In this document: positions 51,461 to 60,251 of the stretch, one piece after another
Numbering within the stretch: position 1 is the stretch's first letter
Layout: the number at the start of each line of letters is the position of its first letter
Origin: Actinomadura sp. DC4
GTDB taxonomy: Bacteria > Actinomycetota > Actinomycetes > Streptosporangiales > Streptosporangiaceae
Reading direction: 5' to 3'
Length of the DNA stretch: 64,000 nucleotides
NCBI RefSeq assembly: GCF_030406325.1
Contig: NZ_JAUEQY010000030.1
Coordinates: 62,001-126,000, forward strand
Notes under the pieces: generated by a model
Database searches by the model: none
What the model saw: only the letters and a program-made list of their open reading frames with translations
Told to the model about the DNA's origin: nothing
Program-made: the position numbers and the translations under genes

Positions 51461-53854
51461 TCACTTCGAGTGTACGGAAGCGACCCAGAAGGTCCCCTCG
51501 TGACCGTGGCTACGCGCATAGGACACCCAGGTGTGGAACCATTCGCGGACATTGCGGCTGTGCTGGGCGACGATGAAGTCGTTGGTCCCGTAGACCCCGA
51601 CGACGACGCCGGCGTGGCTGATTCCCTTGAAACCTCCGCCCCGCCAGTTCGCGAAGACGACGTTCCCGTAATTCGCCTGAGAGTAGTAGCGAACCCAGTC
51701 ACTTCCATAATTGGCGAGGTATTGGGCGAGATGGGGAGCACCACCCCAAGAGTAGGTGGAGCCGCTCCAGTCGTGCGCCCAATAATGGTCGTTGGTGTGG
51801 TGGGCATGCCACTTCCAATATGAGGTCATCTTCATGCCGCCGCCGATATGAAGGGCCATCGAGACGAAGTCGGTGCAGTCATCGCCGTAGCCGTTGAAGT
51901 TACGGTGATAGGCGTTGTTCCACGCCCAGGTCTGGATGCCTCTTCTGTTCGGATAGAAGATGTTGGGCCGCATGATGTTCGGCGCGGGCGTCGGTTGAAC
52001 GGCTGATGTGTCCAAGGGCGCGGGGTCGTTGCCGTCCGAGTCATTGAAATCGCCGAGTGTGTCGGATGCGGCCGTGACGTCGCTCGAAGAACCGACCTGG
52101 TCTTCCGCGTCCGACGCGTCGACGAGTCCCGTCAGCTTCGGCGCGCCCTGGACCGAGAAGGCGAACAGGAGGTTGTCGCGCCGGCTGCAGCAGGTCACGC
52201 TGCCGTCCGGCGGGTCGGTGACCGCGATGTCGGTCGCATAGGTCAGCTGATCGGTGGTGTAGACCGAGACGGCCGACCCGTCGGCCGACGGGACCGCCAG
52301 GGTGTTCGTCAGGCTGCTCACACCGTTCTTCGGCCCCTCACCGGCCGATCTCAGGTCCGCACCGTAGGCGAGGTCCTGGGGAGCCTCCATGGTCAGCCGG
52401 TCACCGAAGAGGGCGCCGGCCGAGCTCGCCTGGATCGCCGCGGCGGCGTTCGGATACACCCCCTCATCCAGGCCCTGCCTGGCGTCGAGGAACTGCTGTG
52501 CGGCCTGAACGTACTGACCTGCACCGCCGGCCACGGCGACCGGCGTCGACGGGGTGACGAGGACGGCGGGCTGGCCGGTGCCGTCCGCGTTCACCGCGGC
52601 CACCCGTACCGTGTACGCCGTTCCGTTCGTCAATCCGTTGACCACGGCGAAGTCGTCGTCGGTGGACACGGTGCGCACCGTGTTGCCCGATGGGTCGACG
52701 ACCTGCACGACATATCCGGTGACGCCGCCCTGGTCGCCCGCGTCGGCCGGGACCGACCAGTGCGCCCGCAGCCCCGAGTCGCCGGCGGTCACGACCAGCC
52801 CCTGCGGCCTGCCGGGGGCGGCCGGTGCCTCGTACGTCACCGTGATGGCCGCCGCCGAGGCGGATTGCGCAGGCGAGCAATAGATCACCCCGTTGGGCTC
52901 CGCCGGGTTGTGCGCCTTGAGGACCAGGCCGTCATTCGGCGTGTCGCCGATGACCCAGCTCTGGACGACGGAGGCGATGTCCCATGCCTGTCTGCTGCCC
53001 ACGTCCGACGCCACGGCGTCAGTGTCGGCGGCGGCGGCCAGCTGCGCCCCCGTGCTCGCAGTGGCGACATCGCTGTCTGCCGGGAAGATATCGAGGAGCC
53101 CGGTCCAGTACGCGGGAACGGGGATTCCGCTCGGCCGCATGGCCGCGCCTCCCCCGGGAGGCGGCTGGACGGGGTACCGGCACTGCGACAGGTTCAGCGA
53201 CGCCGTGATGATCCGCGCGTCGGCCGGGATCGCGGAAAGGTCCGGCTTGAGACCCGAGGTCCACTGGGCCGACGCTCCGGTGATATCCGCGCCGACTCTG
53301 AAATCGCCTCCGGTCGTGACGCCGCAGCTCGAACAGCTGCTCTGTGAAGAGCTCATCCCTTTGAAGCTCACCAGCGCGCTTCCCGTGATGGACGTGGACG
53401 TGGTCGGCTGCTCGGGCGGCGCGGACGGCGCGGAGACGTTTCCCGCCCGGAGCGTCTGGGCCGTTGTCGAATCCGAGCACACGTTGTCCACGCATGCCTG
53501 CATGCTCCAGTGATAGATGGTTCCAGGCTGGAGCGCGCCGTCCGGGAACCGGTAGCTGACCCGCTGGCCGCTCGGCATGTCGCCGTACGCGGTCGGCGTT
53601 CCGCCGACCGGGTTTCCCGATGGGTCGGTCACGAAGAACTTGCCGGTGGCGATACGATCCTGCGGATCCTGGACCACTCCCGAAATGGTCGGCGCGGCGG
53701 TCCCTTGCCCGGTGGTCTGCAGATATGCCGGCGCGGGCGGCGGAACCGTGTCCGCGCTCGCCACTCTTCCCCCCGCACAGACGAAGGTGGCGGAAGCGAG
53801 CAGGAATGCCGCCCCCAGCGGAGCCACAGTACGGCGGCCGCGAAGCCTTTTCAT
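51461..53854 (-). CDS. Secreted multidomain protein: DNRLRE-like, FN3 and amidase domain
   Basis: The 797-residue protein begins with a Sec signal (RRTVAPLGAAFLLASATFV). It then shows a Ser/Thr-rich surface region, a DNRLRE-like beta domain (DIASVVQSWVIGDTPNDGLVLKA), one fibronectin type III domain (GRPQGLVVTAGDSGLRAHW), and a C-terminal amidase_6-type cysteine amidase: GDDCTDFVSMALHIGGGM carries the nucleophile, ISHAGVVVGVYG the His, and AQHSRN follows. Such amidases cleave peptides or act on cell wall. Codons in the amidase domain (about 51500-51980) contain more A/T than the rest, as if acquired separately. Secreted wall-acting role inferred. Confidence 0.82.
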   Translation of the reverse strand: MKRLRGRRTVAPLGAAFLLASATFVCAGGRVASADTVPPPAPAYLQTTGQGTAAPTISGVVQDPQDRIATGKFFVTDPSGNPVGGTPTAYGDMPSGQRVSYRFPDGALQPGTIYHWSMQACVDNVCSDSTTAQTLRAGNVSAPSAPPEQPTTSTSITGSALVSFKGMSSSQSSCSSCGVTTGGDFRVGADITGASAQWTSGLKPDLSAIPADARIITASLNLSQCRYPVQPPPGGGAAMRPSGIPVPAYWTGLLDIFPADSDVATASTGAQLAAAADTDAVASDVGSRQAWDIASVVQSWVIGDTPNDGLVLKAHNPAEPNGVIYCSPAQSASAAAITVTYEAPAAPGRPQGLVVTAGDSGLRAHWSVPADAGDQGGVTGYVVQVVDPSGNTVRTVSTDDDFAVVNGLTNGTAYTVRVAAVNADGTGQPAVLVTPSTPVAVAGGAGQYVQAAQQFLDARQGLDEGVYPNAAAAIQASSAGALFGDRLTMEAPQDLAYGADLRSAGEGPKNGVSSLTNTLAVPSADGSAVSVYTTDQLTYATDIAVTDPPDGSVTCCSRRDNLLFAFSVQGAPKLTGLVDASDAEDQVGSSSDVTAASDTLGDFNDSDGNDPAPLDTSAVQPTPAPNIMRPNIFYPNRRGIQTWAWNNAYHRNFNGYGDDCTDFVSMALHIGGGMKMTSYWKWHAHHTNDHYWAHDWSGSTYSWGGAPHLAQYLANYGSDWVRYYSQANYGNVVFANWRGGGFKGISHAGVVVGVYGTNDFIVAQHSRNVREWFHTWVSYARSHGHEGTFWVASVHSK

Positions 53855-54072
53855 TCGATTGTCACCCCGTCGTCCCGACGCGCCGACCGCATCATCGGCA
53901 GACGAAGATCAACACAAGAAATGACAGAAGTCAACGGAAGCCCCGATATGCTGACTTTTCGTGCTTGCACGTCCGAAATCCGCCCCGCCCGCCCGACCAG
54001 CACGACTCCGTGGAAGCCGGGAGCGAAATAAGCAGTTAAATTGGCGGTATTTGACCAGAAGTGGACGAAAAA

Positions 54073-54105
54073 CGGGGCCGGATGCCGAGGAGGCATCCGG
54101 CCCCG
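54073..54105 (-). terminator. Intrinsic terminator of the S53 peptidase gene
   Basis: A perfect 14-bp stem (54073-54086 with 54092-54105) and a 5-nt loop GAGGA, followed on the minus strand by TTTTT (54072-54068). Confidence 0.95.
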
Positions 54106-54124
54106 TGTTACGAGGCGTTACCGC

Positions 54125-56137
54125 TTACCGGAAGGACCGCAGGTACGCGGCGGTCGGGGAGCCCACACCGGTTCCCCGGTCATAGCCCGGGGTGGCGGTC
54201 AGGGCGTCCTGCTTCGGGATGCCCTTGTTCCCCGAGGTGACCAGGATGTACAGCAGCGGACCGGTCGCCGCGTACGGGTCGGTGTAGTTGGTGCGGACGT
54301 ACGCGACCGGGTCGCGGCCCAGCGGCGTGTCGGTCACGTCGTGGAACAGGTGTTTGCCCGAGCGGAGGTAGATCGCCGGGTTGGCGAATCCGATGGGCTG
54401 ACGGCCCTGCGCCTGCTGGGCCAGCGCCTGCAGACCGGCGATCACCGGGCACGCGAGGCTGGTGCCGCCGACGCGGCTCTCGGTGTAGCCGAACGATCCG
54501 TCGGACCGCTGGTTCCATTCCGGGTACCGGATGCCGGTGCCCGAGTCGGCCACCGCCGAGATGTCCGGGATGGTACGCATCGGCTGCTTGGCCGTCGTGC
54601 CGTTCGGCAGGTTCGTGCTGAGCGACCTGGGCACCACGCCACGCTGGTAGCCGGGCTGGGTGAACAGGTCGCTCGTGCCACCGCCACCACCGGCCGAGTA
54701 GGTGTTGGGGTACTGCCCGGGCGGCGGGTAGGTCCAGCTCTTGCCGTTGGCCGCGAGGCTGTCGTACTGGACGTTCCAGGTCGCCTCGAACTTGTAGTTG
54801 TTCGACGCGCCCACCGCGAGCGTCGTACCGCCGACCGCGGTCACCCACGGGTCGGAGGCCGGCATGTCGGTCTGGCGGTGCGTCGACTGGGCATCGCCGT
54901 ACCGGGCCTGGCACGGGGTGTTGGGCACCTCGTAGCCGCAGTCGCCGGTGGAGAAGTAGAAGCCGATGCCCTCGATCGCGCCCTGCTTGAAGATCGATTC
55001 TTCCGCGGCCGTCATCGCGTCGGAGTAGTGCTCCGACAGGTCGCCCCACGAGTTGCTGACGATGTCCGCGAGGTGGTTGTCGACGATCTTGGCGAGCGCG
55101 TCGTCAAGGCCGTCGGAGCAGTTCTGGGCCGCGACATAGACGACGTTCGCCTTCGGCGCCAGGTCGTGCACCGCGGTGACGTCCAGCGCCTCTTCGCCGT
55201 ACCAGCCGGCCGCGCCGCACTCGTCGACCATGTCGAACGTCGCGGGCAGCACCTCGCGGTACTGGCCCTTGGCGAACGCCGGGCTGTTGTACTTGTTCGC
55301 GAACTGGTTGGAGACCTGTTCCATCTTCGGCGCGGCGTAGGCGTCGACGATCGCGACGGTGGCGCCCTTGCCGGTCAGCCCGCTCGCGGTCGAGCCGTAC
55401 GCGCCGCGCAGCTTCTGGGGCAGGTAGCCGCAGATCGCGCGCGACTGGTGCTTGCCGTACGCGGTCGGCTTGTCGTTCGCGACCTTCTGGTTCCAGTACT
55501 GCCCGCAGGGCTCGGCGACGTTGTAGTTCGGCTCCGGCGGCGGAAGCGCGTCGTCGTGGGTGCGCAGGTGGCTGCCGGTGTCCAGGCCCGTCACGGTGAG
55601 CACGGAGGAGGCGAGCGAGTCCGGCACGCTGATGTTGCTCTCCGGCGCGCGGACGACCTTGCCCTGCGCGGAGTAGTTGCGGAACTCCGTGCCGAACGCC
55701 TTCGTGGCCGTGTTCAGGTGGCCGGTCACGTGGAGGTAGTGGCCGTTGGATCCGGCCAGGTCGACGTACAGACCCGTGCTGCGGACCCACGAGGTGACCG
55801 CGGAGACCTGCTGCGCGGACACCCCGAAGCGCTGGTCGAACTGCTGGGGGGTGAGGTACTTGCCGTACTGCGGGCTGCCGGGAGTCGACACGGCGGAGGC
55901 GTACGCGTCGAGGCCCTTCGGGTCGCGACCCGCCAGCCAGATCTTCGCGTCGAGCCGCTGGTTGCTGTCAGTCTTGCCGCGGTCGGCGGCGGAAAGCGCC
56001 CATGTGGGCCTGGTTCCCGCCACCGTGTGCCGATCGGTCGCCTGCGCCGTCCCTGTAACCGCGAACGCCGCGCCGACGAGCGGCAGAGCGACGGCCGCGG
56101 CTGTCAGAGCGCGACGACGTCGTGCGTCTCGTGACAT
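54125..56137 (-). CDS. Secreted S53 (sedolisin/kumamolisin-like) peptidase
   Basis: The 670-residue serine-carboxyl peptidase has a signal peptide (ALTAAAVALPLVGAAFAV), a pro-domain (IWLAGRDPKGLDAYASAV to about 190), and the catalytic domain with Glu/Asp in GEEALDVTAVHDLAP, the oxyanion Asp region VSNSWGD, and the nucleophile Ser in VGGTSLACPVIAG. Near the end FHDVTDTPLG and YDRGTGVGSP form the calcium site. Family members work at acid pH outside the cell. I use ATG 56137, with AAAGGA upstream, not the longer frame. The last 39 bp recur at 50662-50700. Confidence 0.93.
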   Translation of the reverse strand: MSRDARRRRALTAAAVALPLVGAAFAVTGTAQATDRHTVAGTRPTWALSAADRGKTDSNQRLDAKIWLAGRDPKGLDAYASAVSTPGSPQYGKYLTPQQFDQRFGVSAQQVSAVTSWVRSTGLYVDLAGSNGHYLHVTGHLNTATKAFGTEFRNYSAQGKVVRAPESNISVPDSLASSVLTVTGLDTGSHLRTHDDALPPPEPNYNVAEPCGQYWNQKVANDKPTAYGKHQSRAICGYLPQKLRGAYGSTASGLTGKGATVAIVDAYAAPKMEQVSNQFANKYNSPAFAKGQYREVLPATFDMVDECGAAGWYGEEALDVTAVHDLAPKANVVYVAAQNCSDGLDDALAKIVDNHLADIVSNSWGDLSEHYSDAMTAAEESIFKQGAIEGIGFYFSTGDCGYEVPNTPCQARYGDAQSTHRQTDMPASDPWVTAVGGTTLAVGASNNYKFEATWNVQYDSLAANGKSWTYPPPGQYPNTYSAGGGGGTSDLFTQPGYQRGVVPRSLSTNLPNGTTAKQPMRTIPDISAVADSGTGIRYPEWNQRSDGSFGYTESRVGGTSLACPVIAGLQALAQQAQGRQPIGFANPAIYLRSGKHLFHDVTDTPLGRDPVAYVRTNYTDPYAATGPLLYILVTSGNKGIPKQDALTATPGYDRGTGVGSPTAAYLRSFR
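54126..54164. repeat. 39-bp repeat, S53 peptidase gene copy
   Basis: The intact copy at the end of the S53 gene, in direct orientation to 50662-50700 and 3464 bp from it. Confidence 0.9.
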
Positions 56138-56328
56138 CCACCAGTCCTTTCGTCGGCGGCCGGTAGGCCGCCACGAGAGGATTTCGATGCTTGTGGGGTG
56201 AAGCAATAGTCGTTATGAAATAGATGCGAAAAGCGGGAACTTTGGGCCGGAAGTGGACATCGGGTGTGAGTTAACGCACGTGGTGACCAGGTCAAGCTTT
56301 GGTCATCTCGGTTGACGTGGCGACGCCT

Positions 56329-57141
56329 CTAGGGGTTCAGGCGGCCGATACCCCGGCCGGCGACCCGTACGGCGCCCTCCGGCGACAGCCGCACACCACG
56401 CCACGCGGCACGGGCCGAGGCCGGCGCGACGATGAGCGCCTGGTTCTTCTCGATCCCGCGCAGCACGTCGCGAGCCAGCGCCTGCGGAGTGTAGAGCTTC
56501 CGCTGCACCTTCAGCGCGGCGGCGCGTGCGTGCGTGCCCGCCTCCGTCGCCGGCAGGCCCGGGTTGGCGTTGTCGAGCAGGGGAGTGTCCACGAAACCGG
56601 GGCAGATCGCGCTCACGCGCACCCCGTTCGGCGCCGCCTCCGCCCGCAGGGCCAGGCTCATCCCGACCACCGCGTGCTTGGTCGTGGTGTAGGGCAGCAT
56701 CAGCGGCGCCGGCACCAGGCCCGCGAGTGACGCGGTGTTGAGGATGTGCCCGTGGCCCTGCTCCAGCAGGATCGGGTACGCCGCGTGCACCCCGTGGATC
56801 ACGCCGCGCAGGTTGACGTCGAGGGTGCGGTTCCAGTGGTCGAGCGTGAGCTCGTCGGTCCGGCCGCCGACGGCGATACCGGCGTTGTTGAAGACCAGGT
56901 CGAGCCGGCCGTGGCGCTCGCGCACCGAGCGGTACAGCGCAGCCACCGCCTCGGGGTCGGTCACGTCCAGCGCGGCGGCCTCGGCGGCGCCGTGCTCGGA
57001 CAGGCGGCCGGCGACCGCGTCGGCGCCCTCTTTGTCGAGGTCGGCCACTGTCACCGTGTCGCCGCGGAGCACGAGGGCGGTGGCGATGGCGCGGCCGATG
57101 CCGGAGGCGCCGCCGGTGATGATCGCGATGCGGGAGGTCAT
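56329..57141 (-). CDS. Short-chain dehydrogenase/reductase
   Basis: The 270-residue classical SDR has an N-terminal nucleotide site TGGASGIG (residues 9-16), NNAG, and the catalytic Ser plus Y-x3-K in YTTTKHA. ADLDKEG after strand 2 has an acidic residue suggesting NAD(H) preference. It is the last gene of a TetR / AurF-like / SDR operon, 27 bp behind the diiron oxygenase, so it probably oxidises or reduces the product of that enzyme. Substrate unknown. Confidence 0.9.
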   Translation of the reverse strand: MTSRIAIITGGASGIGRAIATALVLRGDTVTVADLDKEGADAVAGRLSEHGAAEAAALDVTDPEAVAALYRSVRERHGRLDLVFNNAGIAVGGRTDELTLDHWNRTLDVNLRGVIHGVHAAYPILLEQGHGHILNTASLAGLVPAPLMLPYTTTKHAVVGMSLALRAEAAPNGVRVSAICPGFVDTPLLDNANPGLPATEAGTHARAAALKVQRKLYTPQALARDVLRGIEKNQALIVAPASARAAWRGVRLSPEGAVRVAGRGIGRLNP

Positions 57142-57168
57142 GAGTCGGCTCCTTGAGGGGGTCGGAGG

Positions 57169-58164
57169 TCAGCGGGCCGTACGGGCGCGGCGGACGTTCG
57201 GCTCGTCCCACAGGCCGACGGCGCGCCAGAGCTGCCGGCTGAACCCGTCGATCATGCCGATCTCGGCGGCGAGGTCGCGGACCTTGGCGACGCAGTTCTT
57301 CAGCTCGCCGGTCCACGCGTCGTCGCGGTACGCCTCGCGGATCACGTCCTTGGGGATGCCGAAGTGGCGCACCATCGGGCCGGGGGGAGCGAGCATGACG
57401 CGCGCCATCAGGCCGAGGATCAGCGGTGAGATCACGCCGAGCATCTTGCGGCGCAGCGGGTTGATGCGCGGCACCCGGTGCTTGAGGTAGTGCCGGGCGA
57501 AGGAGATGTGGCGCGCCTCCTCCGCGATGTGGATGCGCATGATCTTGTCCTGCAGCGGGTGCAGGTCGTGCCCGTTCTTGATGGTCTGCCGCTGGAAGTA
57601 GTCGATGGGGTCCTCGCCCCCGAGCACGAACACGAAGAACAGCTCGGTGGAGATCCGCGGGATGTGCGGGGCGATCTGCGACAGGGTGTCCAGGCTCCTC
57701 GGCATGCCCTTGATCGGCATCCCCGTACGGTTGACGAACTCCTGGAACATCATCGCGTGATGGCATTCCTCGGTCGTCTCGTGCAGGACGTACCGGAACT
57801 CCGGCGAGCCGTTCGGCAGCTTGTACGCGTAGCCGAGCAGGCCGCGCTTCAGAAGGTTCTCGAACTGCAGGCCGATCTTCATGGTCGTGGCGACGCGCCA
57901 CAGGCCGATCTGGGCCTGGACGTGCTCGGGCTGGTCGCGGTACCACTGCGTCGCGCCGAGCCGGTCGATCGGCGGCAGGATCCAGCGGGGGTCGTTCGGG
58001 TCGACCTTGAAGTCCGGGTCCTCCCACGGGATGTCGGCGTAGGCCTCCCAGTGCTTGTCGACCGAGGCCTTGGACAGGCGCTCGATCACGCCGACGTAGG
58101 CCGTGCGGTCCTCGACCTTCTCGCGGACTTCCTCGTCCAGCGTCGTGCTCGTGGGGTTCGGCAT
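57169..58164 (-). CDS. AurF-like diiron oxygenase
   Basis: A 331-residue ferritin-like protein resembling p-aminobenzoate N-oxygenase AurF. Diiron ligands appear in ETTEECHHAMMFQEF and HIAEEARHISFARHY, both with the E-x-x-H pattern, and Glu in GLQFENLLKRG near 105. I prefer ATG 58164 with GAGGGAG upstream to the ATG at 58179, which overlaps the TetR gene. The 11-bp gap to TetR and 27 bp to SDR make one operon. Many relatives act on fatty or aromatic compounds, so the substrate is uncertain. Confidence 0.85.
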   Translation of the reverse strand: MPNPTSTTLDEEVREKVEDRTAYVGVIERLSKASVDKHWEAYADIPWEDPDFKVDPNDPRWILPPIDRLGATQWYRDQPEHVQAQIGLWRVATTMKIGLQFENLLKRGLLGYAYKLPNGSPEFRYVLHETTEECHHAMMFQEFVNRTGMPIKGMPRSLDTLSQIAPHIPRISTELFFVFVLGGEDPIDYFQRQTIKNGHDLHPLQDKIMRIHIAEEARHISFARHYLKHRVPRINPLRRKMLGVISPLILGLMARVMLAPPGPMVRHFGIPKDVIREAYRDDAWTGELKNCVAKVRDLAAEIGMIDGFSRQLWRAVGLWDEPNVRRARTAR

Positions 58165-58175
58165 TACGGGCTCCC

Positions 58176-58841
58176 TCAAGAGTCGGGGATGAGCAGACGG
58201 GCGAAGCTCTTCAGCTGGGTGAGCACGGCGGCCTGGTGACCGTGGGCGTCATCGTCGAGTGAGTTCTGCAGCGTGAGCCCGATGAGGGTGGCGAACAGGC
58301 TGCGGATCAGCGTGCCCGCGCTCTCCTCGTCCAGGGGCGTGGGGAACAGCCGGAGGAAGGTCTCGAGGATGACCTGGACGACGCGCTCGTTGATTCCGAT
58401 GCTCAGGTCGCGCAGCGTCTCGTCCGTGCGCGCGGCCATGGCCAGCTCCATCAGGGCCAGCGACGGCGCCTGCCGGAAGGTGACCCACAGCAGGTCGAGC
58501 GCGCCCTCGACGCCCCGCTCGCTCTCGGGCAGGTCGCCGAAGGCGCGCTCGTACGCGAGCCGCTGGCGCTCCAGCAGGTGCTCCAGCGCCGCCGCGACCA
58601 GCAGCATCTTGGTCGGGTAGTGGTGCTGCTGCGCGCCGCGCGAGACGCCGGCGCGCCGGGCGACCTCGGTGGTGGAGGTGCCGGACCAGCCCAGCTCGGC
58701 GAGGCACTCCATGGTCGCGTCGAGGAGGCGGCCCTGGGTCTCGGCGCGGCGTTCCTCCTGCGTACGGGAGGCGCCGCGTGGATGCCGGCCATGACGTCGG
58801 CGACTGCTTACTGACACGTCTTCGACGGTAGGAGCAGCCAT
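58176..58841 (-). CDS. TetR-family regulator of the AurF-like/SDR operon
   Basis: The 221-residue protein has a TetR HTH (AETQGRLLDATMECLAELGW, then TSTTEVARRAGVSRGAQQHHYPTKMLLV) and a helical ligand domain. ATG 58841 is used because the basic stretch and HTH follow it closely. A CAAGC-CT-GCTTG dyad at 58851-58862, just upstream of the start, suits autoregulation. It heads the operon with the diiron oxygenase and SDR. Confidence 0.88.
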   Translation of the reverse strand: MAAPTVEDVSVSSRRRHGRHPRGASRTQEERRAETQGRLLDATMECLAELGWSGTSTTEVARRAGVSRGAQQHHYPTKMLLVAAALEHLLERQRLAYERAFGDLPESERGVEGALDLLWVTFRQAPSLALMELAMAARTDETLRDLSIGINERVVQVILETFLRLFPTPLDEESAGTLIRSLFATLIGLTLQNSLDDDAHGHQAAVLTQLKSFARLLIPDS

Positions 58842-58850
58842 ACATGCAAT

Positions 58851-58862
58851 CAAGCCTGCTTG
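58851..58862. promoter_or_regulatory. Dyad next to the TetR start
   Basis: CAAGC-CT-GCTTG, a symmetric site immediately upstream of the TetR start codon and about 100 bp upstream of the divergent aminotransferase gene. Confidence 0.6.
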
Positions 58863-58960
58863 TATGTTGGCCCGGTCACATATTGGACGCGGCGTCTGAC
58901 AAGGGTGCGCGCGGCGATCCTGCCCTCCGGCCGGGGGCCGCGCCGTTAGGGTTGTCTGCC

Positions 58961-60172
58961 ATGCAGGTCAGCCAGTCGGACAAGCTCGCCAACGTTCTCT
59001 ACGACATCCGCGGCCCGGTGCTCAAGCGCGCCATGCAGATGGAGGCCGAGGGTCACCAGATCCTCAAGCTGCACATCGGCAACCCGGCCCCGTTCGGCTT
59101 CGAGGCGCCGGACGAGATCCTCCAGGACGTCATCCGCAACCTGCCGGTCGCCCACGGATACAGCGACTCGAAGGGCATCCTGCCCGCGCGCCGCGCGGTC
59201 GTGCAGCACTACGAGCAGCGCGGTTTCGCCGGGCTCGCCGTCGAGGACGTCTACCTCGGCAACGGCGTGTCCGAGCTGATCGTGATGGCCATGCAGGCGC
59301 TGCTCAACAACGGCGACCAGGTGCTGATCCCGGCGCCGGACTACCCGCTCTGGACGGCCGCGGTCTCGCTCGGCGGCGGCACGCCCGTGCACTACCTCTG
59401 CGACGAGGCGAACGGCTGGATGCCCGACCTCGCCGACATCGAGTCGAAGATCACCCCGGCCACGAAGGCCATCGTGATCATCAACCCGAACAACCCGACC
59501 GGCGCGGTCTACTCCCGCGAGCTGCTCGAAGGCGTGGCCGAACTCGCCCGGCGGGAGGGTCTGCTGATCCTCTCCGACGAGATCTACGACCGCATCCTGT
59601 ACGACGGCGCCGAGCACGTCTCGATCGCGCCGCTCGTCCCCGACCTGCCCTCGCTGACCTTCTCCGGCCTGTCGAAGGCCTACCGCGTGTGCGGCTTCCG
59701 GTCCGGCTGGATGGTCGTCTCGGGCCCGAAGGAGCACGCCGAGTCCTACATCGAGGGCCTCGACATGCTGGCCAACATGCGGCTGTGCCCCAACGTGCCG
59801 GGCCAGCACGCGATCCAGGCGGCCCTCGGCGGGCACCAGAGCATCGACGACCTCGTGCTGCCGGGCGGCCGGCTGCGCGAGCAGCGCGACCGCGCGTGCC
59901 GGCTCCTCAACGAGATCCCGGGCGTGAGCTGCGTCAAGCCGTCCGGCGCGCTGTACGTCTTCCCGCGCCTCGACCCGGTCATCTACCCGATCAAGGACGA
60001 CCAGGACTTCGTGCTCGACCTGCTGGAGACCCAGCGGATCCTCGTCGTGCAGGGCAGCGGCTTCAACTGGCCCGATACCGACCACCTGCGCATCGTGACG
60101 CTGCAGCACGCCGACGACATCGAGGAGGCGATCGGGCGGCTGGGGGAGTTCCTGGAGACCCGGCGGGCGTGA
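58961..60172 (+). CDS. AlaA-like PLP aminotransferase
   Basis: The 403-residue class I aminotransferase resembles AlaA (glutamate-pyruvate transaminase). Characteristic segments: LHIGNPAPFGFEAPDEI, GYSDSKGILPARRAVV, NPNNPTGAVYSRE, LILSDEIYDRILYDG, and the PLP lysine in FSGLSKAYRVCGFRSGW. ATG 58961 starts the conserved region. A longer frame from 58844 runs through the TetR operator. It would make alanine from pyruvate and glutamate. Divergent from the TetR operon, probably with its own promoter. Confidence 0.9.
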   Translation: MQVSQSDKLANVLYDIRGPVLKRAMQMEAEGHQILKLHIGNPAPFGFEAPDEILQDVIRNLPVAHGYSDSKGILPARRAVVQHYEQRGFAGLAVEDVYLGNGVSELIVMAMQALLNNGDQVLIPAPDYPLWTAAVSLGGGTPVHYLCDEANGWMPDLADIESKITPATKAIVIINPNNPTGAVYSRELLEGVAELARREGLLILSDEIYDRILYDGAEHVSIAPLVPDLPSLTFSGLSKAYRVCGFRSGWMVVSGPKEHAESYIEGLDMLANMRLCPNVPGQHAIQAALGGHQSIDDLVLPGGRLREQRDRACRLLNEIPGVSCVKPSGALYVFPRLDPVIYPIKDDQDFVLDLLETQRILVVQGSGFNWPDTDHLRIVTLQHADDIEEAIGRLGEFLETRRA

Positions 60173-60251
60173 GCCGCTGGTCCCCGGTCCGTGCCGGCGC
60201 CGGGGTAAAGGAGGCACCGCGGGCGCTCCGGCACCGGTAGCGTTTCCTGTC

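Noticed and set aside
54041-56134. 697-codon plus-strand open frame
   Set aside because: Antisense shadow of the S53 peptidase gene.
56303-58027. 574-codon minus-strand frame over the diiron and SDR genes
   Set aside because: Alternate frame of two well-supported genes. Low-complexity Arg/Pro/Gly sequence.
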